In this document: in pieces, positions 1 to 7,241 of the stretch
How positions within the stretch are numbered: position 1 is the first letter of the stretch
Layout of the letters: each line of letters opens with the position of its first letter
Source of the DNA: JAVBRU01 sp031547595
Lineage (GTDB): Bacteria; Bacillota; Clostridia; Christensenellales; Aristaeellaceae
Direction: 5' to 3'
Assembly (NCBI GenBank): GCA_031547595.1
Contig: JAVBRU010000116.1
Span: 1-35,228 of the forward strand
DNA: 35,228 bases
The notes under the pieces: model-generated
Told to the model about the DNA's origin: nothing
The model's database searches: none
What the model saw: the letters and a program-made list of their open reading frames with translations, nothing else
Made by a program: the position numbers and the translations under genes

Positions 1-11
1 GTGCGATTATT

Positions 12-171
12 ATACTAATGAGCTTCTAAAATCGATACAAAGCAGGCGTGAATTTTTCGTCAAGGCAAACGTAGAATTCGCAGGAATAGCAGCGCTATTT
101 CAAGAATTCGGAGTGCCGCATTGGCGGAAAAGGCACGTCTGCGACTATCGATTTTAGATGCGAATTAGTAT
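12..171. repeat. Inverted-repeat element, copy A (~160 bp, MITE/REP-like)
   Basis: Ends are inverted repeats: ATACTAAT (12-19) against ATTAGTAT (164-171), and a perfect 13-bp TCTAAAATCGATA (25-37) against its complement at 146-158; with mismatches the repeat runs about 38 bp inward. The centre (83-104) carries GGAATAGC...GCTATTTCAAG, which is shared, in reverse orientation, with the elements at 16431-16595 and 34932-35092. No ORF lies inside. The right end touches the stop codon of the ABC ATPase gene (171-173), so the element sits exactly at that gene's 3' end and could act as its terminator. It is a diverged relative of the other two copies. Confidence 0.7.
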
Positions 172-830
172 TAACTGGCGATACGCCCATCCTTCAATCT
201 CAGCACCACATCGGCTTTTTCAGCTACGGCGGCATCGTGGGTCACCATAATCACGGTGCGCTGTGCTTCGTGTGCGAGGCGGGAGAAGATATCGGCAATC
301 AGCTCGGCATTGGTGGAATCCAGGTTGCCGGTTGGCTCGTCCGCCAGCAGCAGACGGCTGCCAGTGCACATGGCGCGGGCAATGGCTACGCGCTGCTGTT
401 CGCCGCCAGAGAGCGTGCGTGGCAGGCGGTTATAGTATGTATCGTCCAGCCCCAGCTTGTTCAGCTGCGCGATGGCGTCGGCCTTGGCCTTGGCGGCGGG
501 GCGTTTGCCCAGCCTGGCCGGGTGCATCACGTTTTCCAGCACCGTCATAAAGGGGAGCAGGCAGAAGTTTTGGAAGATCAGTGACACATCCTTCAGGCGG
601 TACGCGCCGGGGTCGATGGTGCTGATGTTCTTCTCATCAAAGAAAATATCGCCTCTGGTGGGTTTGTCCAGCGCACTGATCAGGTGCAGCAGCGTGCTTT
701 TGCCGCTGCCGCTGGGGCCCATGATGGCATAGAACACGGCCGGCTCAAAATGATAGCTGAACTCCCGCACGGCATCCACGCGTACGTTCTTGCCAATATA
801 CGAATAGGAGACCTGTTCCAAACGCAGCAT
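171..830 (-). CDS. ABC transporter ATP-binding protein (LolD/MacB type)
   Basis: 219 aa, the usual length for ATPases that work with FtsX/MacB-type permeases. It has a Walker A motif (GPSGSGKST, about residues 38-46), a Q-loop (LIFQNF), the signature LSGGEQQRVAIARA, Walker B (LLLADEPTGNLD) and an H-loop (VMVTHD). It hydrolyses ATP to drive the two membrane subunits encoded just upstream (833-2008 and 2005-3906), probably for export or extraction of a peptide, lipid or drug from the membrane. The start ATG at 828-830 is preceded by GGAGGAATAAGC, which overlaps the end of the preceding gene, so translation is coupled. Last gene of a three-gene operon; its stop codon abuts repeat element copy A. 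Substrate is not identifiable. Confidence 0.95.
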   Translation of the reverse strand: MLRLEQVSYSYIGKNVRVDAVREFSYHFEPAVFYAIMGPSGSGKSTLLHLISALDKPTRGDIFFDEKNISTIDPGAYRLKDVSLIFQNFCLLPFMTVLENVMHPARLGKRPAAKAKADAIAQLNKLGLDDTYYNRLPRTLSGGEQQRVAIARAMCTGSRLLLADEPTGNLDSTNAELIADIFSRLAHEAQRTVIMVTHDAAVAEKADVVLRLKDGRIAS

Positions 831-832
831 GC

Positions 833-2008
833 TTATTCCTCCAACTCTTTAATCTGCGAAATGAGCGGCACCGACACGAAATAGCCGATGGAAATCAGCG
901 CACCTGTGAGGAACGCCAACAGCACCCCCACGCCATGACGCAGCACGGCATCCGGCCAGATCAGGCACAACAGCAGCGCGCCCAGCAGGCACAGCAGCCC
1001 GTATTCAAGCATGCACTGCGCAAGAATACCGATGGGCTTGTCGCCTTGCGTGCGCAGGATGGCCAGCTCGGTCTTGCGTGCGCGCATCTGCAGCATCATC
1101 ACCAGCGCACCCGCGCCGATGGCGCTGATATACAATATCGGCTGGATCAGACGGAAGATCACCAGGTTTTTCTCGGCCGCCAGGGTGAGCTTCAGGTATT
1201 GGTCGTCCTGGATGACCATGCCGTACGTATAGCTTTTATCTGGATTGTTTGCATGGACCTCTCCAAAATGAACAATGGCTTTTTCCCGATATTCATCCAG
1301 ATACCGGTTGTCCTTGATGGCGAAAGAAAAGCTGTCTGCCAATATGCCGTAAAGGGACTGAGCCTCGGAACATACTTGTTCCCACGCCAGCCAGGGACAA
1401 TAGATGGCTTCACCCGTTATGGCGATGCCCGCAACAGGCAGGGAAATGCTCATGGCAGTTTCCACCGCCATCCCTTTCATCAAGATAGCGGTTACATCAA
1501 TATACTGCTTGCCATCTGTATCGGTATAGCACAGGCTTTGCAGGCTTTGGCTTACTACGCAAGCCAGCTCGGCACCCTGCCACAGCGTGGCGTCATAGCC
1601 CGTATTGTATTGGACGGCTCCACTCTGGCGCAGGGGATAGTCCGCCTCCTCGCGCGTGATAATCGTGATCTGCCTGGATGTGCTGGATGTGTCTCCTTTG
1701 ATGGTACAGGGAACGGTAGATTTGAGACACACGTCCTTTACGTACGGCTGCGTATCATCCGCGTGCAGCATAGCGTAATAAAATGTGGATGAGATTTGCA
1801 AATTGTCAGTCTTTGTTCCGGTAGGATCAGTCACCAGCCCCCGAACCGTGATGGCGGCCACCATGCCGTCCAGCGTATCCTGACGGGACTGCATGGATTG
1901 CTGCAAGGCCATTATCAGCCCCAACACCGCCAGAAAAGCCAGCAGAATCGCCATGGTTTCCTTCCATTGGCGGCGCATGTGCAGCAAAGCGTAAGACAAT
2001 AGGTTCAT
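833..2008 (-). CDS. FtsX-like ABC transporter permease, shorter subunit
   Basis: 391 aa. One membrane segment near the N-terminus (about residues 18-40), a large extracytoplasmic domain (about 45-285) and three segments in the last ~120 residues give the FtsX/MacB topology. The C-terminal cytoplasmic loop (MRARKTELAILRTQG) is typical of the family region that contacts the ATPase. The start at 2006-2008 is chosen because GGAAAGGAG lies 6 nt upstream and because ATG overlaps the stop of the longer permease (ATGA, 4 bp). The extracytoplasmic domain has no recognised homologue. It probably forms a heterodimer with the product of 2005-3906. Confidence 0.88.
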   Translation of the reverse strand: MNLLSYALLHMRRQWKETMAILLAFLAVLGLIMALQQSMQSRQDTLDGMVAAITVRGLVTDPTGTKTDNLQISSTFYYAMLHADDTQPYVKDVCLKSTVPCTIKGDTSSTSRQITIITREEADYPLRQSGAVQYNTGYDATLWQGAELACVVSQSLQSLCYTDTDGKQYIDVTAILMKGMAVETAMSISLPVAGIAITGEAIYCPWLAWEQVCSEAQSLYGILADSFSFAIKDNRYLDEYREKAIVHFGEVHANNPDKSYTYGMVIQDDQYLKLTLAAEKNLVIFRLIQPILYISAIGAGALVMMLQMRARKTELAILRTQGDKPIGILAQCMLEYGLLCLLGALLLCLIWPDAVLRHGVGVLLAFLTGALISIGYFVSVPLISQIKELEE

Positions 2009-3906
2009 TTCAGGCTCCTTTCCCGCCCCACGCAGCAAAGCAGGCTGGCGATGACCAGCGCAGCAATCAATGCCGCACCCAGGCCAGCCAGCGTAGGCAA
2101 ATTGCTGATCTCGATGGATAACAGGCCGGTGGTTTCAGTCAGGGTTGAAAGCAGGGGCTTTTCTAATGTATACAGCTTGCCAAAGGCCGTTATCAACGGG
2201 GCCTGAATGAGCTTTGATAGCCCATAGGTGATCAGTGCCGCCAAGGCAATAATCGGCACCAAACAGCCCAGCATATACAGGCGGGAGTAGGGCCTGCTGC
2301 TGCCGATGCGACGGAGAATAGCCGCGTCCTTTTTGAGTGAGCGCAGCATGAGCAGCAGCACGGCTAATAGAATGACTATATACAACAGTGCACAGGCCAG
2401 GAATACAAACTGCGAGTCTGCCTTCATGGCTGCAAGGCTTTCCGAATAATCACCGTAGCCGTTATCGTATACTTTATACAGCTCCCGTGGCAGGCCAAGA
2501 TCGTTCACCATTTCCCAGAAGGTCGTTTCCTGACCGTTTTTCAGCGACAAGCTATCTATGCATCGCAGCTCTGCCTGCCCCTTGCAGGGCATGCTGCCCT
2601 TGGGGATGAAGATGGTGTTGGGGGAGAAGCAAAAGGGGCCAATTTGCCATTCCACGGCGTGGTAAAAACCGATGATGGTGTATTCACCTTCGGCAGTGGG
2701 TGTTTGCCCCGGGATGAGCTGGGACATGTAGTAGGACATCCCTAACGCACTGAGATCATTCAGCAAAAAATTGTCGTAAAATTGAATAGGGATTGTTTGC
2801 CCCACGGCAAGGCTGTTTTTTCTAGCAAAGGTATCACTGATCAGGCACACCTTGGCTCCCGCTTCGTTTTCTGCAGCCGTAAAAGCGCGGCCTTGAGAAA
2901 TATAGGCGTCCTGTGTGGCAAACAAAGGCACGGTGTATAGATCGTCTACGGCAAATACGCCCAGCAGGTTGATATTGGTTTGTACAAAGTCCAACATGGC
3001 ATCTGCCCGTTCATCACCGGGAACAACATACAGGGGATAGTCCTCAGGCTGCTGTGCGTAAATGCGCAGAAGACCGTCCTTTCCTGCAACAGGCGCAGAA
3101 GAATTTCTTGTTTTCATCGTCAAGTCATTACGTAGCCCTAAAATTGTTTCTATCCCAGCATACTGGTCCAGCATCAAATATTGAGTTCCCGTTATAATTA
3201 CCTGTTGTTTTTCCTTGGCAATTACCCCTTTGGGGCCAATGGAAAGGGAAGCATATTCAGGCTGCTTGGGATCGTATGTCCCCATGATGATGTACTCTTG
3301 ACCCACCTCAAAAGGAACCTCTACGGCTTCATTCAGCCATGTACCATGAATCTCTACTTTGCTGGGCGGATCAAGCTGATGATGAAGTGCAAGCGTATCA
3401 ACCACCTCGGCAGTAATCATGTAGTACTCCTGATATACCGTTCGCGTTTCTCCGTTTTCCAGAAAGTCCGTCCCTGCATAGTTGACCTCTATAATATCAA
3501 TAGAGTTGATACGGACAGCAAACATCGCAGTTCTCTCACAATGTGTCATGCTTCTGATAGAAGCAATATCTTGTGGCAGTAGGCTTTGTGTTTCGGGTAT
3601 TACTGCGGAACAGAACAGTCCCTCGTTAATGCTGAGGATAGCATTGCACTGTGTGTTGAGCGTCTGTATAGTATTCGCATCAACGGTACGAAAAGCAAAA
3701 GATCTTCCATTATCATAAGTCTCCATATGCCATAAAACCTGCCGCAGCGCGGTGGTGCGGCAATTGTTTTCAATTGTCTGCTCATTGAGAATGGACTGGC
3801 CATGAAGCTGCGTTGCCATCACAAGCAGCAGCATGGCAACCACCAACGCGGCCAGCAAAAGAAGAAAGCGCCCTTTGTCGCGCAGGATTCGTTTGATGCA
3901 GATCAT
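2005..3906 (-). CDS. FtsX-like ABC transporter permease, longer subunit
   Basis: 633 aa from the ATG at 3906, which has AAAGGAG 6 nt upstream; an in-frame extension to 3975 lacks such a site. It has an N-terminal membrane segment (about residues 12-35), a roughly 470-residue extracytoplasmic region, and three C-terminal membrane helices flanked by LMLRSLKKDAAILRRIGSS, the usual FtsX loop. It overlaps the following permease by 4 bp. First gene of the exporter operon, read from a strong promoter at 4013-4041 and divergent from the Rrf2 regulator. Pairs of unequal FtsX proteins with one ATPase are common in Clostridia, often in antimicrobial peptide resistance, but the substrate here is unknown. 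Confidence 0.85.
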   Translation of the reverse strand: MICIKRILRDKGRFLLLLAALVVAMLLLVMATQLHGQSILNEQTIENNCRTTALRQVLWHMETYDNGRSFAFRTVDANTIQTLNTQCNAILSINEGLFCSAVIPETQSLLPQDIASIRSMTHCERTAMFAVRINSIDIIEVNYAGTDFLENGETRTVYQEYYMITAEVVDTLALHHQLDPPSKVEIHGTWLNEAVEVPFEVGQEYIIMGTYDPKQPEYASLSIGPKGVIAKEKQQVIITGTQYLMLDQYAGIETILGLRNDLTMKTRNSSAPVAGKDGLLRIYAQQPEDYPLYVVPGDERADAMLDFVQTNINLLGVFAVDDLYTVPLFATQDAYISQGRAFTAAENEAGAKVCLISDTFARKNSLAVGQTIPIQFYDNFLLNDLSALGMSYYMSQLIPGQTPTAEGEYTIIGFYHAVEWQIGPFCFSPNTIFIPKGSMPCKGQAELRCIDSLSLKNGQETTFWEMVNDLGLPRELYKVYDNGYGDYSESLAAMKADSQFVFLACALLYIVILLAVLLLMLRSLKKDAAILRRIGSSRPYSRLYMLGCLVPIIALAALITYGLSKLIQAPLITAFGKLYTLEKPLLSTLTETTGLLSIEISNLPTLAGLGAALIAALVIASLLCCVGRERSLK

Positions 3907-4012
3907 GATAGACTCCTTTGGGCATAATGGGATATGTACAGGGCAGTGCAATACTTCTCTGGCGTTTATCATCATATCTTAAAAATGCAATATAAAAACC
4001 GACTATATGTGC

Positions 4013-4041
4013 ATAATACCATATCTGGATTATGATGTCAA
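4013..4041 (-). promoter_or_regulatory. Sigma-A type promoter of the ABC exporter operon
   Basis: On the minus strand a perfect -35 TTGACA (4041-4036), 17-nt spacer and -10 TATTAT (4018-4013) with GG just before it. It drives the leftward exporter operon. It lies 33 bp from the TGTAA-N9-TTACA site of the divergent Rrf2 promoter, so joint control is possible but not shown. Confidence 0.8.
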
Positions 4042-4073
4042 CCATGATTTGGATATTTTCCATATTCCCGACA

Positions 4074-4110
4074 TGTAACTATTGACATTACAGCTCAATC
4101 GTGCTATTCT
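4074..4110 (+). promoter_or_regulatory. Rrf2 gene promoter with TGTAA-N9-TTACA operator
   Basis: -35 TTGACA (4082-4087), 17-nt spacer, -10 TATTCT (4105-4110). The -35 is embedded in TGTAACTATTGACATTACA (4074-4092), an inverted repeat with TGTAA and TTACA arms. The same 19 bp recur without change at 4572-4590 in front of the flavoprotein gene. Inference: this is the operator of the Rrf2 protein itself, giving autorepression. Confidence 0.75.
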
Positions 4111-4128
4111 GTCCAGGAGGTGAAGAGG

Positions 4129-4551
4129 ATGCAAATCAGCAGCAGGTTCTCCGTGGCAGTGCATACTTTGCTCTGCGTGGAGGTCTTCAAAGAAAACTAC
4201 AAGGTGACCAGCGATTTTATTGCCGGGAGTGTGGGCACCAACCCGGTGATTATCCGCAAAATCATGAGCCAGCTCAAAAAAGCGGGGCTGCTTGAGGCGC
4301 TTGCCGGGACGGGCGGGACGTATCTTTGCAAAAAGCCGGAGGATATCACGCTGCTGGACGTTGCCTTGGCGGTGGAGCTTTTTGAGAATGACCGGCTGTT
4401 TGGCTTTCATGACATGCCAAACCCCAACTGTCCGGTGGGCAAGAACATCCATCACGTGCTCGACTGCCACATGCAGGTGGCGCAGGCCGCGATGGAGAAC
4501 AGCCTGAAGGGCGTTACGCTGAAGGATTTGCTGCTGGAATTGCCGCAATAA
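4129..4551 (+). CDS. Rrf2 family transcriptional regulator
   Basis: 140 aa from ATG 4129, with AGGAGG 8 nt upstream; a GTG at 4120 would place the ribosome site inside the gene. The N-terminal winged helix-turn-helix matches Rrf2/BadM proteins (MQISSRFSVAVHTLL at 1-15, then NPVIIRKIMSQLKKAGL recognition region and the GTGGTYL wing). The C-terminal part has Cys101 and Cys113 (plus Cys16 and Cys67), but not the three-Cys iron-sulphur pattern of IscR, so redox sensing through a thiol pair is possible but unproven. Identical palindromes on its own promoter and on the downstream promoter indicate that it controls itself and the PNPOx-like/MBL-like pair. Confidence 0.9.
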   Translation: MQISSRFSVAVHTLLCVEVFKENYKVTSDFIAGSVGTNPVIIRKIMSQLKKAGLLEALAGTGGTYLCKKPEDITLLDVALAVELFENDRLFGFHDMPNPNCPVGKNIHHVLDCHMQVAQAAMENSLKGVTLKDLLLELPQ

Positions 4552-4571
4552 TTTTTCAAAAATATTTTTGT

Positions 4572-4608
4572 TGTAACTATTGACATTACAACGAACCTAT
4601 GATAAGGT
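4572..4608 (+). promoter_or_regulatory. Promoter and second TGTAA-N9-TTACA operator
   Basis: The 19-bp sequence at 4572-4590 is identical to 4074-4092 and again contains TTGACA (4580-4585) as the -35. The -10 at 17 nt is TAAGGT (4603-4608), which is weak, so this promoter may depend on activation or be feebler than the regulator's own. It serves the genes at 4719 and 5135. Confidence 0.7.
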
Positions 4609-4659
4609 GTAATCGTCGGAGATACAACGCTGACATCAACAAAAGAAAGCAAATTTTTT

Positions 4660-4688
4660 TTACAACATGATGTAACCATGAAGGTTAC
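4660..4688. promoter_or_regulatory. Additional palindromes with TGTAA half-sites in the 5' leader
   Basis: Two overlapping inverted repeats lie between the promoter and the start codon: TTACA-N6-TGTAA (4660-4664/4671-4675) and GTAACC-N5-GGTTAC (4672-4677/4683-4688). They reuse the TGTAA half-site of the Rrf2 operators, so they may be extra regulator sites downstream of the transcription start, or a small RNA hairpin near the ribosome site. Confidence 0.45.
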
Positions 4689-4718
4689 TTCATATAAAAC
4701 ATTCAGGAGGCGAACCCC

Positions 4719-5120
4719 ATGAAAAACTATCAAGCATTCCTCACAGAAAACCCCAACGGCACCATGGCCACGGTGGAAAACGGAGCGGCTGTCACCCGCA
4801 TTTTCCAAGCCCTGTGGACGGAAGGCAACAAGGTGTATTTCTGCACCAGCAACCAAAAGCCTGTGTACGGGCAAATCAAGGCCAACCCCAATGTCAGCTT
4901 TTGCACCTGGAACCCTCAAACCTTCGAGTCTGTAGCGGTGAGCGGCAAAGCGGTGTTTGTGGATGATCTGAACGGGAAAGCGCGCGCGCTTCGCGAAAAC
5001 CCGCCCATTCAGGGCATCTATGGCGAGCCGGAAAACCCGGTGTTTGAGCTTCTGTATATCGATGCCAAGCAGGTGGATACCTTTTCGTTTGCCGAGGGCG
5101 GCAACACGATAAAACTTTAA
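4719..5120 (+). CDS. Pyridoxamine 5'-phosphate oxidase-like FMN-binding protein
   Basis: 133 aa, the length of single-domain split-barrel flavoproteins. The pattern from FLTENPNGTMATVENG through the KVYFCTSNQKPVYGQIKANP segment to SFCTWNP fits the PNPOx-like family, which binds FMN (or F420/heme in relatives) and reduces or binds small molecules. It is too short and too diverged to be called a true PdxH. The start ATG 4719 has AGGAGG 8 nt upstream. It is 14 bp ahead of the secreted MBL-like gene and behind an Rrf2 operator, which suggests an inducible stress or detoxification role (inference). Confidence 0.85.
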   Translation: MKNYQAFLTENPNGTMATVENGAAVTRIFQALWTEGNKVYFCTSNQKPVYGQIKANPNVSFCTWNPQTFESVAVSGKAVFVDDLNGKARALRENPPIQGIYGEPENPVFELLYIDAKQVDTFSFAEGGNTIKL

Positions 5121-5134
5121 TAAGGAGAACAACC

Positions 5135-5980
5135 ATGAAAAAGATTTTTGCATGCCTCTTGACCCTTCTACTGATCGCCGCCAGCCTGTCCGCGTTTGCC
5201 GCGGCCCCCGTGGCACAGGAAATTGCACTGTCCGTTGGCACCATGCGGGTGTATGATTTTGGCGAGGTGAAGCTCCACGCCTATGAAACGGGCGATTTGA
5301 TTGCCGATGAGAACTTCATCCTCGAAACAGCGGATGGCCTGGTCCTGATCGAGCTGATCGGTTTTTACGATAATCTGGACGCACTGGCGGCCTATATCGA
5401 AGACCTTGGCAAGCCGCTCACCGCTGTGATTGTGGCGTACCATCCGGCGGGCGCGGATGTGTTTGCCGGCGTTCCCACCTACGCTTCCGAGGGCTTGGGG
5501 GAGGCAGGGCTGGTCGCAGGCTTTGTGGAAGCGTTTGGGGCGATCTTTGATGGCAACATGCCCACGGCGTATCAGCTTGTGCAAGAAGGGGAGATGGTGA
5601 TTGGCGGCCTGACGCTGAACATCATTCCCACCAGCGATGCCTTTGATATCGAAATCCCCGCGCTGAATATTTATTTCACTCACATGCTGGGATCTCAGAC
5701 GCACAACATTTTGGCGAGCATGAATATGATCGATGCCATGATTGATGAAATGAAGGTGTTTCAGGCCAAGGGTTATGACTTGATTTTCACTGGCCACGAT
5801 ATCCCAAGGACAATTGACATTGCTGCGGAAAAGATAGATTACCTTGAGACCACCAAAGCATTGGCGGAGCAAAGCGGCAGTGCGGAGGAGTTTGTGCAGG
5901 CAATGAAGGACGCTTTCCCGGGGTATTATGGCGATAACTACCTGGAAATGAGCGCGGGCGCGTTGTTCGCGGGTCAATAA
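5135..5980 (+). CDS. Secreted metallo-beta-lactamase-fold protein without the metal motif
   Basis: 281 aa with a signal peptide (hydrophobic residues 5-20, likely cut near FAAA, residues 21-24). The fold pattern follows MBL hydrolases: strands around ADENFILETADGLVLIE, a helix, then VIVAYHPAGADVFAG where the HxHxDH motif belongs, then LNIYFTHMLGSQTHN and FTGHD near the end. Only His103 and the late His221 survive; the other ligand positions are Ala105, Ala107, Asp108, Thr166 and His183. It is therefore unlikely to bind two zinc ions as usual and may be a binding protein or use different chemistry. It follows the PNPOx-like gene by 14 bp (RBS AAGGAGAA) and ends before a hairpin. The assignment rests on pattern, not on a search. 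Confidence 0.65.
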   Translation: MKKIFACLLTLLLIAASLSAFAAAPVAQEIALSVGTMRVYDFGEVKLHAYETGDLIADENFILETADGLVLIELIGFYDNLDALAAYIEDLGKPLTAVIVAYHPAGADVFAGVPTYASEGLGEAGLVAGFVEAFGAIFDGNMPTAYQLVQEGEMVIGGLTLNIIPTSDAFDIEIPALNIYFTHMLGSQTHNILASMNMIDAMIDEMKVFQAKGYDLIFTGHDIPRTIDIAAEKIDYLETTKALAEQSGSAEEFVQAMKDAFPGYYGDNYLEMSAGALFAGQ

Positions 5981-5994
5981 ATCCTTGCATCAAA

Positions 5995-6027
5995 GAAGCC
6001 ACCGCTGTAAAAACGGCGGCTTCCTTG
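5995..6027. terminator. Hairpin between convergent genes
   Basis: GAAGCC (5995-6000) pairs with GGCTTC (6018-6023) and CCG (6002-6004) with CGG (6014-6016), with one mismatch between them. It lies between the MBL-like gene and the leftward kinase gene. The T-run on either side is poor, so it may serve both strands weakly. Confidence 0.5.
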
Positions 6028-6033
6028 ATGTTA

Positions 6034-7014
6034 TTAGCTCAAAGGTGTTCCAAAGGTTGCCTCCCGTTCCTTCATCGTACGCTCAATGTTACGCCGCAGC
6101 CCCACCATCCATTCCGGCTCGTTTTGCCATTGCTCATACAGAGAACGCAGACACCGGACATATTGATACAGATTGCAAAAGCGCCGGAAAAGAGGCAGCG
6201 CTTCCAGCATTCGCTCGTCTATGCCCATTTCCTTCTGATAACCGGCCAAAAAGTCTTTCACAGCAAAGCCTTGGTCTGCTTCGGGCAATTCGGAACGGAT
6301 GCTATCGAGGCTTTGCTCTACATCCAGCGCATACCAGTGGTACATTGCATCGTCAAAATCAATGGGTGTGAGCATGCCCGTGGCATCGTCATAGAAGACA
6401 TTGTCCAGCTCAAAATCATAATGAACCAACCCATAATTGTCCTGTGTTTGCGGCAGTGCTGTGAGTGCGGTGCGGATCAGCTGAATTTCGGCATGCAGTG
6501 CGGGCGGGGCAGAATAATCATCGGCCACTTGTCCGCACCAGGCGAGTTTGTCCTGCCAGCTTGGCCGCACCGTGGGCTCGGGTTGATAACGTTTGCTCAA
6601 TTGGTGCAGCCTGCCCAGCGCCTGCCCATAGGCAATATAAGCCGCTGCCGAGTAGGGGATATGCTCTAAGCATTTGCCTGAAACCTTTTCAAACACCACC
6701 ATGCTGTGCAGTCCCCACGGCGTATCAGCAGTGATCAGCGCTTTCCCGTTTGCGGCGGGAACGCTGCGCACGGCAGGGAAGCGATGCGCGTGCAAATAGC
6801 TTAGAAAATCCAGCTCGGCGGCAATTTCGCTGGGAGATTTTTCTTCAACGGGCGTGATGCGCAGGAAGTATGTGCTGTCATTGCTGTGTAGCACATAAAC
6901 CGCGTTGGCGGAGCTTCTGAAGTGTCGGATTTCCGGGTTTTGCGCAATATCCCAACTGCGAAACAGCATATATGCAAGATCGGTATTGCTGAACAGGTGT
7001 TTCAATTTCATCAT
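6034..7014 (-). CDS. APH-fold phosphotransferase (aminoglycoside/choline kinase-like)
   Basis: 326 aa with the eukaryotic-kinase-like APH fold. The catalytic loop HYDFELDN (198-205) fits HxDxxxxN and the metal site is IDFDD (218-222). The N-terminal half (FLRITPVEEKS, EIAAELDFLSYL) resembles the nucleotide-binding lobe. Members phosphorylate aminoglycosides, homoserine, choline, fructosamine or similar small molecules; the substrate cannot be read from sequence. Start ATG 7014 or 7011, with AGGAG about 10 nt upstream. It has its own promoter inside the end of the upstream gene and a structured ~195-nt leader ending in a terminator, so expression is probably attenuated. Confidence 0.82.
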   Translation of the reverse strand: MMKLKHLFSNTDLAYMLFRSWDIAQNPEIRHFRSSANAVYVLHSNDSTYFLRITPVEEKSPSEIAAELDFLSYLHAHRFPAVRSVPAANGKALITADTPWGLHSMVVFEKVSGKCLEHIPYSAAAYIAYGQALGRLHQLSKRYQPEPTVRPSWQDKLAWCGQVADDYSAPPALHAEIQLIRTALTALPQTQDNYGLVHYDFELDNVFYDDATGMLTPIDFDDAMYHWYALDVEQSLDSIRSELPEADQGFAVKDFLAGYQKEMGIDERMLEALPLFRRFCNLYQYVRCLRSLYEQWQNEPEWMVGLRRNIERTMKEREATFGTPLS

Positions 7015-7046
7015 GGAAAGGCTCTCCTTTATATTTCAATTCGACA

Positions 7047-7075
7047 AAAACCGCAAGCAATATGCCTGCGGTTTT
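7047..7075 (-). terminator. Terminator-like hairpin in the kinase leader
   Basis: AAAACCGCA (7047-7055) and TGCGGTTTT (7067-7075) form a 9-bp stem; on the minus strand it ends in GCGGTTTTTG, a short U-tract. It lies only 33 bp before the kinase start and after its promoter, the arrangement of a transcription attenuator. Confidence 0.7.
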
Positions 7076-7100
7076 GAGAGCTGCTTTGTATACCAAAGAA

Positions 7101-7207
7101 GCTCACAGCGTGAGCAGAATATCACCGTCATGGGGACTATTTGGTTTGGAGCCCTCCACTGCGTATCATCCGACGGTTCATGTCGCTCACTCCTTCCCAT
7201 TCCTGTG
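7101..7207 (-). promoter_or_regulatory. Structured leader RNA with mutually exclusive stems (candidate riboregulator)
   Basis: GTGAGC (7110-7115, plus-strand reading) can pair either with GCTCAC at 7101-7106 as a local hairpin or with GCTCAC at 7185-7190 as a long-range stem. Inside the long-range form a second stem joins ACCGTC (7124-7129) to GACGGT (7172-7177). Competing stems upstream of a terminator are typical of riboswitches or leader attenuators. I could not match it to TPP, SAM, FMN, glycine, guanidine or T-box consensus sequences from memory. Confidence 0.5.
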
Positions 7208-7212
7208 AGGAT

Positions 7213-7241
7213 AGTATACTACAACTTTTGCGCTGTGGCAA
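7213..7241 (-). promoter_or_regulatory. Promoter of the kinase gene and its leader
   Basis: Minus strand -35 TTGCCA (7241-7236), 17-nt spacer, -10 TATACT (7218-7213). It overlaps the last codons of the P-loop gene and would give a transcript starting near 7206. Confidence 0.65.

Noticed and set aside
935..1792. 285-codon plus-strand ORF over the short permease gene
   Set aside because: Antisense shadow; repeated Gln/His composition, no ribosome site.
4030..4548. 172-codon leftward ORF over the Rrf2 gene
   Set aside because: Shadow of the Rrf2 gene, which has a ribosome site, a promoter and clear family motifs.
7015..7212. T-box interpretation of the kinase leader
   Set aside because: The conserved T-box sequence (AGGGUGGNACCGCG) is absent, and the gene is not an aminoacyl-tRNA synthetase or amino acid gene.
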